Assembly (NCBI GenBank): GCA_030686995.1
Contig: CM060708.1
Coordinates: forward strand, 262,010,544-262,074,543
Reading direction: 5' to 3'
DNA from: Artemisia argyi
Taxonomy: Eukaryota > Streptophyta > Magnoliopsida > Asterales > Asteraceae
DNA: 64,000 bases
Of this stretch, positions 1 through 12,077 are shown one piece after another (within the stretch, counting starts at the first letter, position 1; each line of letters opens with the position of its first letter). The notes beneath the pieces are model-generated. The model made no database searches and was not told where the DNA came from. It was given only the letters and a program-made list of their open reading frames with translations. Made by a program: the position numbers and the translations under genes.

Positions 1-79
1 TTGTTGCCATATATATAAAAAAAAATGTATATATAAATAAAGTAAAAAATTGTGTTTCCACATTTACCTAGTAATGTTG

Positions 80-150
80 CCTTTTTACGTTCAAAGAGTC
101 GGCATAATAGCCGAGACTTTGAATATTGAGGACAATATTCAATTCTAAGT
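80..150 (+). other. Stem-loop plus conserved TTGAATATTGAGGACAA box before the 3' LTR
   Basis: Arms CAAAGAGTCGGC and GCCGAGACTTTG surround the loop ATAATA, with an internal mismatch. The motif TTGAATATTGAGGACAA and then TAAGTGTGTGGGG follow. The same hairpin and box occur on the minus strand in element A at about 11861-11930. The box without the hairpin occurs in element T at 39501-39540. Its position near the 3' end of three elements suggests a role in RNA processing or reverse transcription, but that is inference. Confidence 0.55.
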
Positions 151-154
151 GTGT

Positions 155-171
155 GGGGGGGGGGGGGGGGG
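155..171 (+). repeat. G17 homopolymer
   Basis: Seventeen G follow TAAGTGTGT. Element A has a much shorter C run at the same place on the opposite strand, so this looks like an expanded PPT-like tract. Length is uncertain because long G runs are prone to assembly error. Confidence 0.8.
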
Positions 172-288
172 AATTCTAGCGAATTTGATCACATTATACC
201 TATACCCCGGTTTTTGGCCAAAATTTTAAAAAAATTTCACTTAGTGGACGTGCTATGCACTAACACAACAAATGGTTATCAGTCCACC

Positions 289-700
289 ATGTCTAACCCA
301 TATAAGGACTGGCTAATCCAAGAGCAAACGGCTCTTGGTAAAGATATCTCAAATCCATTTATGGCTGACAATTTGCCAAAAATTGTATTGTATTCAACTC
401 ACCATATATTTGATAGTGAAGAGTTGGCTAGCCCACAAGGTTATGGCTTGTGGTAAAGGCAGTGGAAAACCATAATTGGTAATCAACTCACCAAGATGAT
501 AATTTTATCAAAGAATTGGCTAGCCCAAAAGCAAACGGCTTCTGGTAAAGACAAATCAAATTCGTTGACAGCTGATGGTTTGCTCAAAATCATATGGTTA
601 TCAGTTTACCATAGTTCATACTTGAACTGAAACATTTGGCTACTCCAGCAGTAATGGGTTTTGGTAAAGAGACTTCAAATCCATTAAATTTTCATAAGGA
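289..700 (+). repeat. Degenerate repeats of about 115-120 bp encoding WL-QEQTALGKD-like peptides
   Basis: Three diverged copies begin GGCTAATCC, GGCTAGCCC and GGCTACTCC. Each continues through an imperfect inverted repeat (AAGAGC...GCTCTT in the first) to a TTGGTAAAGA segment. Copy one reads WLIQEQTALGKDISNPFMA in frame; the equivalent of element A (11544-11732, minus) reads the same peptide. I remember this peptide as frequent in predicted Asteraceae proteins. Keeping a frame across two copies hints at past coding, but no complete gene is visible. Confidence 0.6.
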
Positions 701-735
701 TTGCTAGGGACTAGCAACAGTTTAGTGTGGGGGAT

Positions 736-1056
736 TGATGAGTGTGTAAATACTCATCATTTTTGGTCAATCTGAACTGCAAAAACATTTAAAAACACTT
801 AGAAATGCATCAAAATACTAAAAATATCCCAGGGTTGTGTTTTATATGTTTCAGATGCAAAATAATTAAAAACAGATGAAAAACGAACAAAGTTTGCATA
901 ATTGGCACTTTCAGCCCCTCAACTTTCAAAATTTGACAAAATTAGTCCCTGAGCATTTATTTTGAAAGAAAAGTCAACAAAGGTCTTTTGGAAGTCAAAA
1001 GTTATCATAATTGGTCCTTGGGTGAATGTTTGAGACATTTTACAATACAAGCCCCT
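736..1056 (+). mobile_element. A2 3' LTR, left fragment
   Basis: This LTR starts TGATGAGTG right after the PPT and its first 24 bases form a hairpin with ACTCATCA. It aligns with the start of both LTRs of element A. It is cut at 1056 by insertion of X. CCCCT at 1052-1056 is repeated at 29568-29572, after which the LTR resumes. Confidence 0.85.
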
Positions 1057-1850
1057 TGATTGTACAAAACTACAAATAGATGCACATACCAGGCCGTCAA
1101 TGGTGATTAACGGAATTAGGGGTGATGGTGGTGATGTCGAGTGCAAGATAACCTGAAATAAGAAATACGAAAACACTACATTAAGTGATTGCGCAGGGGT
1201 TGGACCCTGCGAACCACCTCCGGCGTGTGAATAAGTGATCGGTATGAGAGTTTAAGTGTAAACGTAGTAAAGTAAGGTGAGAGAGATTACATACAAGACT
1301 TGTGACTCGTCCAAGACTATTTATAGGTGAAGAAACAGCCTTGGAGAGTGTTTTGCACGTTTTTAGGAGATCATGGGGGTGTCCCATGATTTTAGGAGAT
1401 CATGGGGGCGTCCCATGATTTGTGGTAATCGCTAGGGCTTAGTGCCCCACTCTTCCTGGTTTAGCGGGAAGGCTAAGGAGAAAGAGGGGACGTGGGTAAG
1501 ACCAGGTCAGGCCCCTCCTAACCGTGACGGAGGGCCCCTTCAAACAGTGATGGAGGGCCCCTTCAAACAGTGATGGAGGCCCCTCCAAACAGTGATGGAG
1601 GGCCTCTCCTAACCATGATGGAGGGCCCCTGCTAACCGTAATGGAGGTTAGACACTATGAGTGTTTTGGGTGAAGGTTGGCGAATTCCCTTGCGGTAGCC
1701 ATTATGAATGACTTTACGCCACCATTATGTGTAGGACAAAGGTATAGACTTCATCCTTTAGGAGGGTACATCATTACCTTTTGTGCAAATGGTAAGCTAA
1801 GTACCAGAGTGACGGTAACGCTCGTTAGCAGAGCGGAGGGTACGTCATCA
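1057..1850 (-). mobile_element. X 3' LTR (794 bp)
   Basis: This matches 28759-29567 at nearly every position; by eye there are a few per cent differences plus small indels. On the minus strand a TATA-like CTATAAATAG lies at 1317-1326. A minisatellite of about 25-28 bp with the core AACAGTGATGGAGGGCCCC occupies about 1500-1640 and differs in copy number from the right LTR. The sequence right of 1850 (AGTCCCTCAG, minus CTGAGGGACT) is the likely PPT. Confidence 0.85.
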
Positions 1851-3227
1851 AGTCCCTCAGTCTAATGTTATGCATGCGAAGAGTGCATGGCTTTAGACTT
1901 ATCATTGCTTTGTTAAAAAAGACTTGGTAACAATTTCTACTACTTTTGTTTTGTCAAATCCAATATAAAAGTAGCTAGACTTGTTTTTAATAGCCCACTC
2001 TATCGTGGTGGATACCCCATTAAGCCCCCCAGTCTAATGTTATGACTTCGTAGGAGGCATGAGATTATATTTAAGTAGTCGTGCAACCCCTTCGTATATA
2101 AGGAGCGCCTATATTAGGCTCTGTCAGGCTTCTGTGCCTGATCCGAGGATCATGGGAGTGTCCCATGATTTTAGGTAAGTGTTTGGTTAATGTTCCACGA
2201 TCTCTATCTTGGCAGGGAAGCCTTGATAAACGTGGGTTTGACTTGGTCTTATGAAACCTTTAGGTTAGTATCTTCGAAGAGCATACCCCGAAGGGCTTAA
2301 GGCTTCGATTGGAGAATTCCCAATTGGTAACTAGATCAAAGATGATTATTTTTACGCCATTGAAGATTTTAGAAGGTTTGCCAAGTGTGTCGGAATGTAG
2401 TATCCGAAGTGAGTATGAAGGGGAGACCTTCAAACTAAACGGAGGGTATATCATCAAGCCCCTCTGTCGAAAGTGATGCATACACTTCAAATGTATTGCT
2501 TTCGACTTAAGTAATATAAACCTCGAAGGTCGTATATTTTGTTTGTATACGAAGTTTACGACTTCATTTAAGCAAAGTAGTAGTCCTTGGACAATATACT
2601 TACTTTCTTTTGCTAGGCTATGGCCTCTATGAATGTTAAAATAATATCCCTTGTTTAGGATTTTGAGTATCGTAGGTGGAGAGTGATTTCCCTCACCTTT
2701 TATGTTTATGCTCTCTGGGCTTCGGCCGTCTTTGAACAATTTTTGTTTATATCTTTTGGGCTTTTGCCCTATGCTACGTATGCTAGCATAATTTATATCT
2801 ACTAATGACGGACGGTGTCCCGCTTTTGTTATCATGCTTCTCTTCTCTAACGTTATTTATTAACGTTAATATACAACCTAAGGCTATAGTAGATACATAA
2901 CCTTATTGTGTGTACTTTGAACCAAGATTTTTAGCAATCATATAATTTAACTGCTGACAGAGGGTTGCGACCCACTCCGTCTTTGTCCTTTCGGTACAAA
3001 GGGCTTGGAATACCCTAAGACTCTTAGGAAAGTTAATGTGAATTGTAATGGATGTTGTTATTATACAAGACTTATGTGTCTTGAATCATCCTTCGAACAT
3101 TGAAACTTGTACTTGGCTGAATAAATCTTTGTTGTATAGAACAAAACAAGAGATTTGAGGGAAATGCGTTATATCATTAATTGGGTAGGGAGGATTACAT
3201 CATTTTAAGAAATGAAAACTAGGACGC
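1851..3227 (-). mobile_element. X internal region, first segment
   Basis: This segment is non-coding. Three diverged modules (about 1846-1900, 2022-2060, 2447-2515) each combine a C-rich PPT-like tract with an imperfect hairpin; in the third, CTGTCGAAAG pairs with CTTTCGACTTA. A 191-codon open frame at 2260-2835 on the minus strand has no recognisable domain and overlaps a hairpin module, so I do not call it a gene. The segment ends at GACGC (3223-3227), the TSD of solo LTR B2. Confidence 0.6.
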
Positions 3228-6200
3228 TGATAAAGTCTTTTCGTAGTATATAATTGTTCCGAAGAAATACTCGTGAAAGTATTTCCCGGGTCGTTCTCCC
3301 AACGAAGGTTCGAATGGAATATCGAATAATCGAATTGGGAATCGTGTGGTGAAAAGTGTAAAGAGAAAAGTGATTGTGAAATCAAAATGTGAAAAGAAAT
3401 GATGAATTATGCACAAGGTACAAGCTAGTTATGCACAAAAGTCTAAAACGTGAAAACGGAAATGCAAACGTAATTTTAAAACGCAACGTACGAAATAAAA
3501 CGCGACTTTTAATCTAAAAATGATCCTACAAATGTAAAACAATTTTCTAAAAATCTTAAACTAATAAAAAGAATTTTGAGAAAAAGAAAAATATTTTTTA
3601 GACTTTTTATTTATTTTCTATGATTTATTTTCTATTTGTTGAATTAAAAAGTAATTAAAAATAAAAGAAAATGTAAAAATAAATGGGAAAAATATAAAAT
3701 CTATTCTAAAATATTATAAAAGAATTTTATAAACTATTTTTGTATTTTTTAAAGCTTTTTCTGATTTTTATGGATTTTTTATTATTAAAATTGATTTAAA
3801 AATGATTTATAATGAAGAAAAATTAAGAAAAATAGTAAAACAATCCAGAAAAATCTGGAAAAATTACAGAAATTCTAAAATAATATGGAAATGTTGCAGA
3901 AAAATTTTGGAATAAAATCAATAAGCAGAAATGCTTATTTAAGCTTAAACAGCTTATGGCAAGTGCTTATTTATAAGCACTTGCCACAAATCTTATCCAA
4001 ACTGAACAAACAAGTGCAATATACTATATTAAGCTCAAAGAAACACAGAAATGAACATAGAGAACACAGAATCAATGTAAGCAAGCAAATAAGCAATCTA
4101 ATATAAGCTAACCAAAAAGCACAAATCAAAATGAATAAGCCAGAAGTTCAAAACTGATAGAAATAGCTAATACTAAACTAAAACAACTCAGAATAGTCAA
4201 TTAGGCACAATCATAAGCTAAAATAAGCTCAAGCAGTCCTAATGTATTAAATAGAAAACAGGTCCAAACTATGACTTAGCAGACCCAATAATATGCACCT
4301 AATAAGCTAAAAAGTGGAATAAGATGGGGGCAAAAGTAACACATACCTACTGAGATTATATAACTGCTAATTCCTACTCAAATTCGAATCTTAACTACTC
4401 TAAAATCTTCCAAAATCAGCAGCTAATGGGAACAAACTAACAATGAACAGTTGACTATTTAAGATTGCTACTCTTATTGACTTAAGCTAATTTCTATAGC
4501 TTAATTCTACTTCTACTCATGATATTAGGCTACAATTATGCTAAAATAAGCAGACTAAAACTTAATTGCAACTAATTATTCAACTTCACAAACTGTTACC
4601 TCTTAATCCTAACTATGAAACTAATTGAAATCTATTTTGACTTATATTGAGCTAAACCTACTGATTAAATGATTTAAAACTCTATCAATACTCTAAAGCA
4701 ACCTATGTATAACAAATAAACAACAAGCAATCAACAACTGCACACAACAGGATAATGATCCAAACACCCCCTTAAGTCTATTCTATAACTATGAGATTAA
4801 AGAATAAGCTACACAACAAATAACCACTAATCAAATCAGCTTTTAAAACACTATCAGAAACAAAATCAATAACTAATCTCAACCAGATCTAATAGAAACT
4901 AAATATCACAAATCAAAAGTAACTCAGATCAAAAGTTATATCAGATTAGACTATTCAACTCCAGAATCAAGTAAATCAGGTGAATTAAAGATCAATAAAT
5001 CTCAACTAAAACAATTACCACAACTAGATCACTTGTCTAATTCAATGAAACAGTAACACTTAACTACAAATATCAAAGATGCAACTAGAAATTAGAAAGG
5101 GAATCAAACTTACAAAGCTATTCTTTCTCAGCTTGAAAAGAGAAAGTTCACTATGCTTGCCTGTCACTAGACAGGATCAATACCTTCCTTCTCTAAATTG
5201 GCCTGTCAAATCTCTTCAAATCACCAATAAACCAAAACAGTTTGACTGTTTGACCAAGAATCTAATGAACAAATGAACTGATACTATACTTTTACCAAAT
5301 CAAATGAACTTTAAATGAGATTCAAACTACTCAAAATCAACTTTTATGAAAACTGATTTTCCATTACAACTACTTTCATTTTTAAATTTTCTGATTAAAA
5401 TGAATTTTGAATGTAATGAAAACTAAAATTGAAAGCTGACTATTATGAAATGTAAACAAGCTGAATATACTGTAAACTTAGAAGATTCAAACTGAAATAA
5501 TAACCAGTAAACTACAATAGCAGAATTGATTAAAGATAAACAAACTGAATTCCATTAAAAAGTAAAAATTACAATTACACTAAAAATGAGAAGAGAATTT
5601 GGCAGAGTTTGGCTACTCCAAACTCCACACTGAAAACACTAATCCTAGCACTCTATTTATACTAACAACGAGATGATTCTAGAGAGAGGTGCTCACGGAT
5701 TGCAACCTTGGCAATCTGTGTGGTGTGTTTCTTCATTGCTAATCTGAGCCTTAGATCATCTCCTCATGATTGCCTAATCATTTTAAGCCTTTGGATTGAA
5801 TTGTGTGACGCGCTCACACCAATGATAACCTGCCACATGTCCATATCTGTGTTTCTTTGGCTTCTGACACGCTCTGACATCACCAACACTTGTAGAAGCT
5901 TGATTGATTTGACGTTTAAGCCCTTAATTGTGGTAATTAATCAATATGTGTAAATTAGGGTTCATGTTTACTGTTGGGTGAATAGTAGTAACTGGGTATA
6001 GGGTGAAAAGAGGGGGCGGGAGTGATTTTATTATCTTTGTTTGGTTTGACCCATGTTTTTAATAGTTTGACCATGGGTATTGGATAGTTTTGTGGGCTCG
6101 GGTCAGGGATTTGTGGGCTTGGGCTTTGATATTGGATTTGAGTACATTTGGACAAGGTATTGGACTAGGCTCAAATATTTTTAGCTTTTGGTTTTTTTAT

Positions 6201-6533
6201 AAAAATCAAGGACCATTTATGTATTTATTGAAACTTTGAGGACTGTACTTGCCAATGTTTCAAAATAACTTTCAAGGACTGAATACTTTTGCACATAAAT
6301 CAATCACTGAGGACTTGATAAGCTCAACTTTGATTCCCAACTTGACTTTCTGACTCGTTCTACTCTCATGCTCGTTATTTCCGGGTTTTTGCTTGTTTTT
6401 CGTCATTTTGTGAAATATCCATACCTGCACGTTCACAAACATAAAACACACAATTCTTTGGCATTTGTTAGCATATTAAGTCTATTTGGGTAGATATTTG
6501 GCCATGAAAAGGTGTGTAAATTAATACACACCA
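3228..6533 (-). mobile_element. Solo LTR B2 (3.3 kb, Tat/Athila-like)
   Basis: A single LTR without internal sequence is flanked by a perfect GACGC duplication (3223-3227 and 6534-6538). On the minus strand it starts TGGTGTGTA with a terminal hairpin (TTACACACC) and has quasi-periodic GGAC motifs in its first 350 bases. A TATA-like TATAAATAG lies at 5653-5661. A C-rich box at 3283-3308 resembles one in LTRs A, A2 and B. Solo LTRs arise by recombination between the two LTRs of an insertion. No gene is seen in it; the short open frames are spurious and the AT-rich middle (3480-5300) holds nothing recognisable. Confidence 0.85.
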
Positions 6534-6538
6534 GACGC

Positions 6539-7406
6539 CTACCATTAATGCTTCTTTCCCCAAATGAGAAGAATGTGATACATGAATTGAAGTAAGTTTT
6601 ACCACTATGTAGATGGAATGAGGTTATGTAATTGTGTCTATGTAGACACATATAAATTATGTTAACAGAGGCGATGCTCTGTAATCGTGTCGACAGAGAC
6701 ACCTATGAATCAGAGGCTACGCTCTATACTTGTGTAGACAGAGGCTTATGTCAGCATATGTTTTGCTCCATAGCTATATCGACAGAGACTTATGTCAACA
6801 TGTGTGATGCTCCGTCATTTCAAAGTATATGATGATAGTATATAAGTTCCATGAGAAAGTTTATTACTATCTAGTACGCGAATGTAAGTCTTTGTCATCT
6901 CAATAGAGCTTGTGTGAAATGCCTTGTCAAAAGAGGCTTTGTCTACAATGGACTTATCATCACGGGTGACATGGTAAAGCTTGGTAGAAAGTTACTTAAG
7001 GCTCATTAAAGAACATCATGTATTTAATACGCATGGATTGTATTTTATTCTAAAAGCAAAATTAAAGCTCTAACAGAGGTTCTAGGAACATAAGGTATCC
7101 TCTATCAATGTTGTACAACCTCCAATGATCATTGTGTCATATGCAGAGATTCATTAAAAGATGGTTTATAGCGTTCTTAATAAACATCAAAAGTTTCATA
7201 TGTAGACAATATGTTTTTTAGTGAAATAAAGGTGATATAGAGTATCAGTTTCGTAGAAAACATACCAGATTGACAAAGGGTATCCTTTGTTATTGTTGCA
7301 CGGTCTTTGTTGCCTATCTTATGATAGGCTTTGTGCGAAGGAAGGCTCCAACCCTATTTGAATGTCCCATTATGTGTTCAAATTCCTTAAATGAACCCTC
7401 ACCAAG
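6539..7406 (-). mobile_element. X internal region, second segment
   Basis: This is non-coding and continues X after the B2 insertion. From 6660 to 6830 it has degenerate repeats around ACAGAGGCT/GCTCTG. It ends with CCAAG (7402-7406), the TSD of element A, and X resumes at 17633. Confidence 0.6.
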
Positions 7407-10400
7407 TGATTGGCTCAGAACAATCAACCTAAATTGACCAAGGATATGGTCAACCAAGTCAAACTACCTAGATTCAATGCTCCGCGGAAGTATAGGGTTT
7501 CCCCGGGTCGTTATGTCCCGACGAGGTGTGATGGTTAACAAACGGATTTGTGATCGGGTGAATTTGGACAGGAAAATGTTTATGAGTGATTAAACTAAGG
7601 AATATACAAAGAAATAGCTTAAATAAGCTATATGAACAAGACTGGAAAGTTGGAAAAACCAGAAACGTTTAAAACTTAAAAACGTGTACGTTTAAATTAA
7701 ATTTAAGCGAACGTACGAAATAAAAAGTGAAAACTGAAATCTGAAAACCCCCAGGGGGTGAAAATGACTTTTTTACAAACTAAATGATAAAAGAAAATTT
7801 TTAGAAAAATAAAATTAATTTTTACACTAATTAATTATTTAATATTAATTAAATACTATTTAATACTTATTATTAATATTTAAATAACTTAAATACAATA
7901 TAATATTAAAAAAAAAGTGAAAATTAAATTTATAAAATTATAAAATAACTAAAAACAAGTTTTAAAATTAAAAATATGTATTTTTGTCTTTTTGTGATTT
8001 TTCTATTAATTAATTACTAATTAATTATTAATTACCTAATTAAACTATTTTAAATTATTAAAATAGAAAATGAATAGTAAAAATTCTAGAAAAATTCCTA
8101 AAATTATATTATATTATATAAAAGCTAGGAAAAATATTAAAACTAGGTCTTACTTAATAAAAACTAATTTTGCTATTTAAACTTAATTATTAATTAATTA
8201 TAAATAAAACGAATATTAAATCTAATAAATATCAAATGACAAAATAAAAATCTGAAAAAATTATTAAAATAACTTTAACATAAAAGGAAATTAATAAAAA
8301 TATAAAAATACCAAGTACTTAATAAAAATCTAAAAATTAAAATTAAAATTAAAATTATATTAAATAGAAACTATCACTTATTATTAATTTTTTTTTTTTT
8401 TGGATTTTTCTTTTGGAAACTTATTTTACAACTAAAAACAACTAAAGTTTGTAAAAACAACTTTTTTGGAACTTAAAAATAAGCACTGTGGAAGCTTATT
8501 TGCTCCACAGTTGACTTTTGTTGACCAAAGAGGAAAATAAGCTCAAATGAGCTTAAGTGGGACCCACTATGGGTGATTCTGGTCCAAATAACTTATTTGG
8601 ACATGATTAAATGAAATTCAAGCAAAGACTCTCACAGAATAAGCAAATAAGCAAAATTTAAGCACATTGAAACTTAAATCCACACAGAAAATGGGACAAG
8701 TTTTGGAGGTTGATTCAGGTGGGTCCCAGAGGGTTTGAGGTCAAACTAATGGTAAAAATGGAGAGAGGGGTAGGAGGGGGGTTGAAAGGAACAAAGTTTT
8801 GGTTGTGGGGCCCACTGTGGTGGCCAGAAAACACCACCAAAGTGGTGGTGATGGTTGACTGTTCTGTGCAGCAGGGGACTACCTCCCCCTGCAGGTGACT
8901 TTGGAGGTGTGGTGGGGTCCACTCAAAATTCACAAAAATATAAAAACACTGAGACAATGAAGAATAGCTGGGGGCTACTAGACCTAAAAATTTCAAGGCT
9001 TAATTCACTACACAAAATTCTAATAAATTCCCCCAATAAATGGTTTTCCAACTGATGTGCAATTTGACTTTTGAGCTTTAACTCCTAAATTGACTTTTAT
9101 GAAGTTTGATCCTACTTTACTGATTAAACATGAAGTAATTAAGTGTAATAAGACTATTAGAAGCTAACCTAACAACTATTGAGACCATGTGAAGATTATG
9201 CAAGCAATAAACCTTAACAATGAACACTTAAGCTAGATCAAAGGTCATTTCGACTTTTTAGTATTTAAATGACCAAATGAATGACTCAACTAACTAAACC
9301 AACCCTAATTCAGTCTAAGTATGCCAAGAACACAGCAAGAGATCACCAGGATCACAGAATACTAACCTAATCCAAACACCCCTTTAAAACTATGAATTTG
9401 TTGTTTCCAAAAGGTTACACTGAATTAGACAGGTTGGTGATCTTTGATGACTTAATATGATGTATGAAACTGTTTTAAGCACACAAATACTAGAAATATC
9501 ACTAAATAACCAAAAATCACACAAATGATATTTTAGCAGTTTAAACAAGATTTATGAACACAAGAGTACTAAAGAACAAAGTTGAGATATTAAGCTTTAA
9601 CTAAACTAAATAGCACTAGTTAAACACAATAGCATCAAAATAAGCATATAAAAGTTATTTAACAGTAGATATGCAAGATTGTGAACAAGAGCTTACAAAG
9701 GATTTCCACTGAGAACACAGAACAAGGACCAAATAACCAACCTATGGATCTCCACAAAACTACTAACCCAAGAGAAGTCCAAATTGAACCATGCTTCAAG
9801 CTCCATTCACCTCTTCACTTGATTTTTAATTTACTAGCTATTTTCTTTGGTATTTTTCTTATTTTTGCATTTCTTCCCTAAACTGATTTCTAAGCTTTTA
9901 AGAACTTAATAAGATTCAAAAGTGAACTAAATTGAGCTTAAACAAACAATAAGCAACAACTTTTATCAAGATAAGCAAATTTGAGATTTTCTCATAAAAA
10001 TAACATAAACTGAATTCTGACTTAGGATTGAAATTAATAACTGAAATTAGGTTGAGTTACACTTAAAACAATGAGAATACAACTTTTAAGCTAAAAGTTA
10101 CACTAGAAATTGATAATTGAATAAAAACGACATTAAATCTAAACTAAAGCTACACTACTGCCAACTTCTGCTTCTTTCTTTGACTTATAAGGGTTCTTGG
10201 GGCTTCCTTTCTCTTTCCCACTCTTCTCTTGGCCGTTGGATGGCTTGAAATAATCTAAGCCTTTAAAAGTGGTTTTGGCGGGAAATGGTTTTTTTTGGCA
10301 GGTTTAGGATAACTTGGAGTGATTTGTGGGAATTAATTGGATTTGGATGTTGTGTGAGGTGGAGGGGGAACAAGGTGTGGGGTAATTGAGCTGGAGGGAT

Positions 10401-11277
10401 GGGAAGATCGAGTATTGGTAGGTTGTTTACAGTCAAGTGGGGGAGGTGGAAGGAGGTGGTCAACGTTTGACCTGGGTTGACTGTTTTGATAATAAAAAAC
10501 GGGGGTGAGTGGTTTTTTTGGTGTTGGGCTTTGCTAGGTGTTGGGCTTGGGTAGGGGTTTAGTATTTGGTGGATCAGGTTTTTGGGGTTTGTTTAAGTAT
10601 TGGATTAAATAACATGAAAGGGTCCGTTTGGTTTTAATGGATAAACAAGGACCACAATTGTAAATTTTGAAAATCCAAAGGCTGAATTTGCCATTCATCC
10701 AAAGTATCTTCAAGGGTGTAATTTGCAAATAACCAATAACACAAGGACCATAAATAAAGTTCTCCATTTTAAAACACCCGGGGACCAAAACTGTCATTTT
10801 TGAAACTCCAGGGACCAAACATGTAATTTCTCCAAACATTTTACACCAAGGACTAAAAATGACTTTTGTGACTTCCCAAGGACCCAAAATGATTTTTCTT
10901 TCAAAAATATCCCACCAGGGACCAAATCTGCCAAAGTTTGAAACTCCAGGGACCAAAATTGTAAATTTCCAAAACTTTTGAGAATTTCACCAAAGGACTA
11001 AATATGAAAACTTATGATTTTAAAAGGACCTTTGATGATAATTTTCCATATTTTGAATGACCAGGGACTAGTTTTGACATTTTATGAAAGTTGGGGGACT
11101 GAAACTGCCAATTTTGCAAACTTTGTACGTTTTTCATTTGTTTTTACTCTTTTTGCATCTAAAACATATAAAACACAATTTTGAAATATTTTCAGTATTT
11201 TGATGCATTTCTGAGTGTTTTTGTATGTTTTGCAGTTCAGATTTAACCAAAAATGACGAGTGTTTGAGCACTCATCA
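7407..11277 (-). mobile_element. A 3' LTR (3.87 kb)
   Basis: On the minus strand the LTR runs from the hairpin TGATGAGTG/CACTCGTCA at 11254-11277 to CTGAGCCAATCA at 7407. The first 650 bases contain about a dozen GGACCAAA-like motifs spaced 35-40 bp. A TATA-like CTTATAAG is at 10184-10191. The middle is very AT-rich. The box CCCCGGGTCGTTATGTCCCG starts at 7501 near the LTR 3' end. Open frames such as 10534-10956 are by-products of the GGACC repeats. Confidence 0.88.
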
Positions 11278-12060
11278 ATCCCCCACACTAAAATATTGCT
11301 AGTCCCTAGCAATAACTGTTTTGAAAACTTAATGGATTTTAAACTCTTTACCAAAAGCCATCACTTCTGGAGTAGCCAGATGTATCGATTCAAGTAAGAA
11401 CTATGGTCCACCTGATAACCATGTGATTTTGAGCAAACCACCAGCTGTCAACGGATTTGATTAGTCTTTACCAAAAGCCGTTTGCTTCTAGACTAGCCAA
11501 CTCTTGATGGACAAAGTCAACATCTTGATGAGCTGATTACCAATTATGGTTTTTCCACTGCCTTTACAAAAGCCATAATCTTGCGGGCTAGCCAACTCAT
11601 TCGCTTTTTAGGATATGGCGAGTTGAGGTACCATACAATTTTGGGCAAATTGCAAGCCATAAACGGATTTGATATATCTTTACCAAGAGCCGTTTGCTCC
11701 TGGATTAGCCAATCCTTTTGTCGTTTAGACATGGCGGACTGATAACCACAAAAATTTTGAACTCAAGTGAAAAAAATTTTAAATTTTTGCCAAAAACGGG
11801 GGTATAAGATAGTAAAATGTGATAAAATTTGCTAGAATAGCGAAATACCCCCCACACTTAGAATGAATATTTGTCCTCAATATTCAAAGTCCCGGCTATT
11901 ATGCCGACTCTTTGAACGTAAAAGGGCAACATTACAAGCTAAATGTGGAAACACCATTTTGTATTTTCACTTCATTTGTAACCACAGTGGGGTAACTCCC
12001 CCACACTTAGGGTGAAAACCCTAAGTACATGCTACTGTTTTTGTTTACCGAGTCGCTAGC
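11278..12060 (-). mobile_element. A 3' internal non-coding region with PPT and degenerate repeats
   Basis: On the minus strand it ends in the PPT TTAGTGTGGGGGAT (11278-11291) next to the LTR. Copies of the GGCTA-TGGTAAAG repeat lie between 11340 and 11740; one keeps WLIQEQTALGKD open (11544-11732). The stem-loop plus GAATATTGAGGAC box lies at about 11861-11930. It is similar to 1-735 of A2 in inverted orientation, so these two stretches form a long imperfect inverted repeat within the window. Confidence 0.7.
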
Positions 12061-12077
12061 TTGACTCGACCCCGAAT

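Larger units (their letters stand above)
1..735 (+). mobile_element. Element A2: 3' internal region (partial, enters from the left edge)
   Basis: This is the non-coding 3' end of a Ty3/gypsy-type (Tat/Athila-like) non-autonomous element on the plus strand. It is similar, on the opposite strand, to 11278-11960 of element A. It contains a stem-loop plus a box near 80-150, a run of G at 155-171, degenerate repeats, and a polypurine tract AGTGTGGGGGAT at 724-735 directly before an LTR start at 736. The short open frame at 151-456 only follows the repeat peptides. The 5' half of the element lies outside the window. Orientation is secure from the PPT-LTR order; the family name is inference. Confidence 0.8.

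Noticed and set aside
2260..2835. 191-codon open frame on the minus strand in X
   Set aside because: No recognisable domain, overlaps a hairpin/PPT module and no second copy to test; the length is possible by chance.
8710..9055. Overlapping open frames on both strands in LTR A (also 15058-15407)
   Set aside because: They lie in LTR sequence, are duplicated with the LTR, and overlap each other on both strands.
10534..10956. Open frame with repeated LVPG/GPW motifs (also 16809-17306)
   Set aside because: It follows the GGACC-type LTR repeats and appears in both LTRs of A; no known domain.
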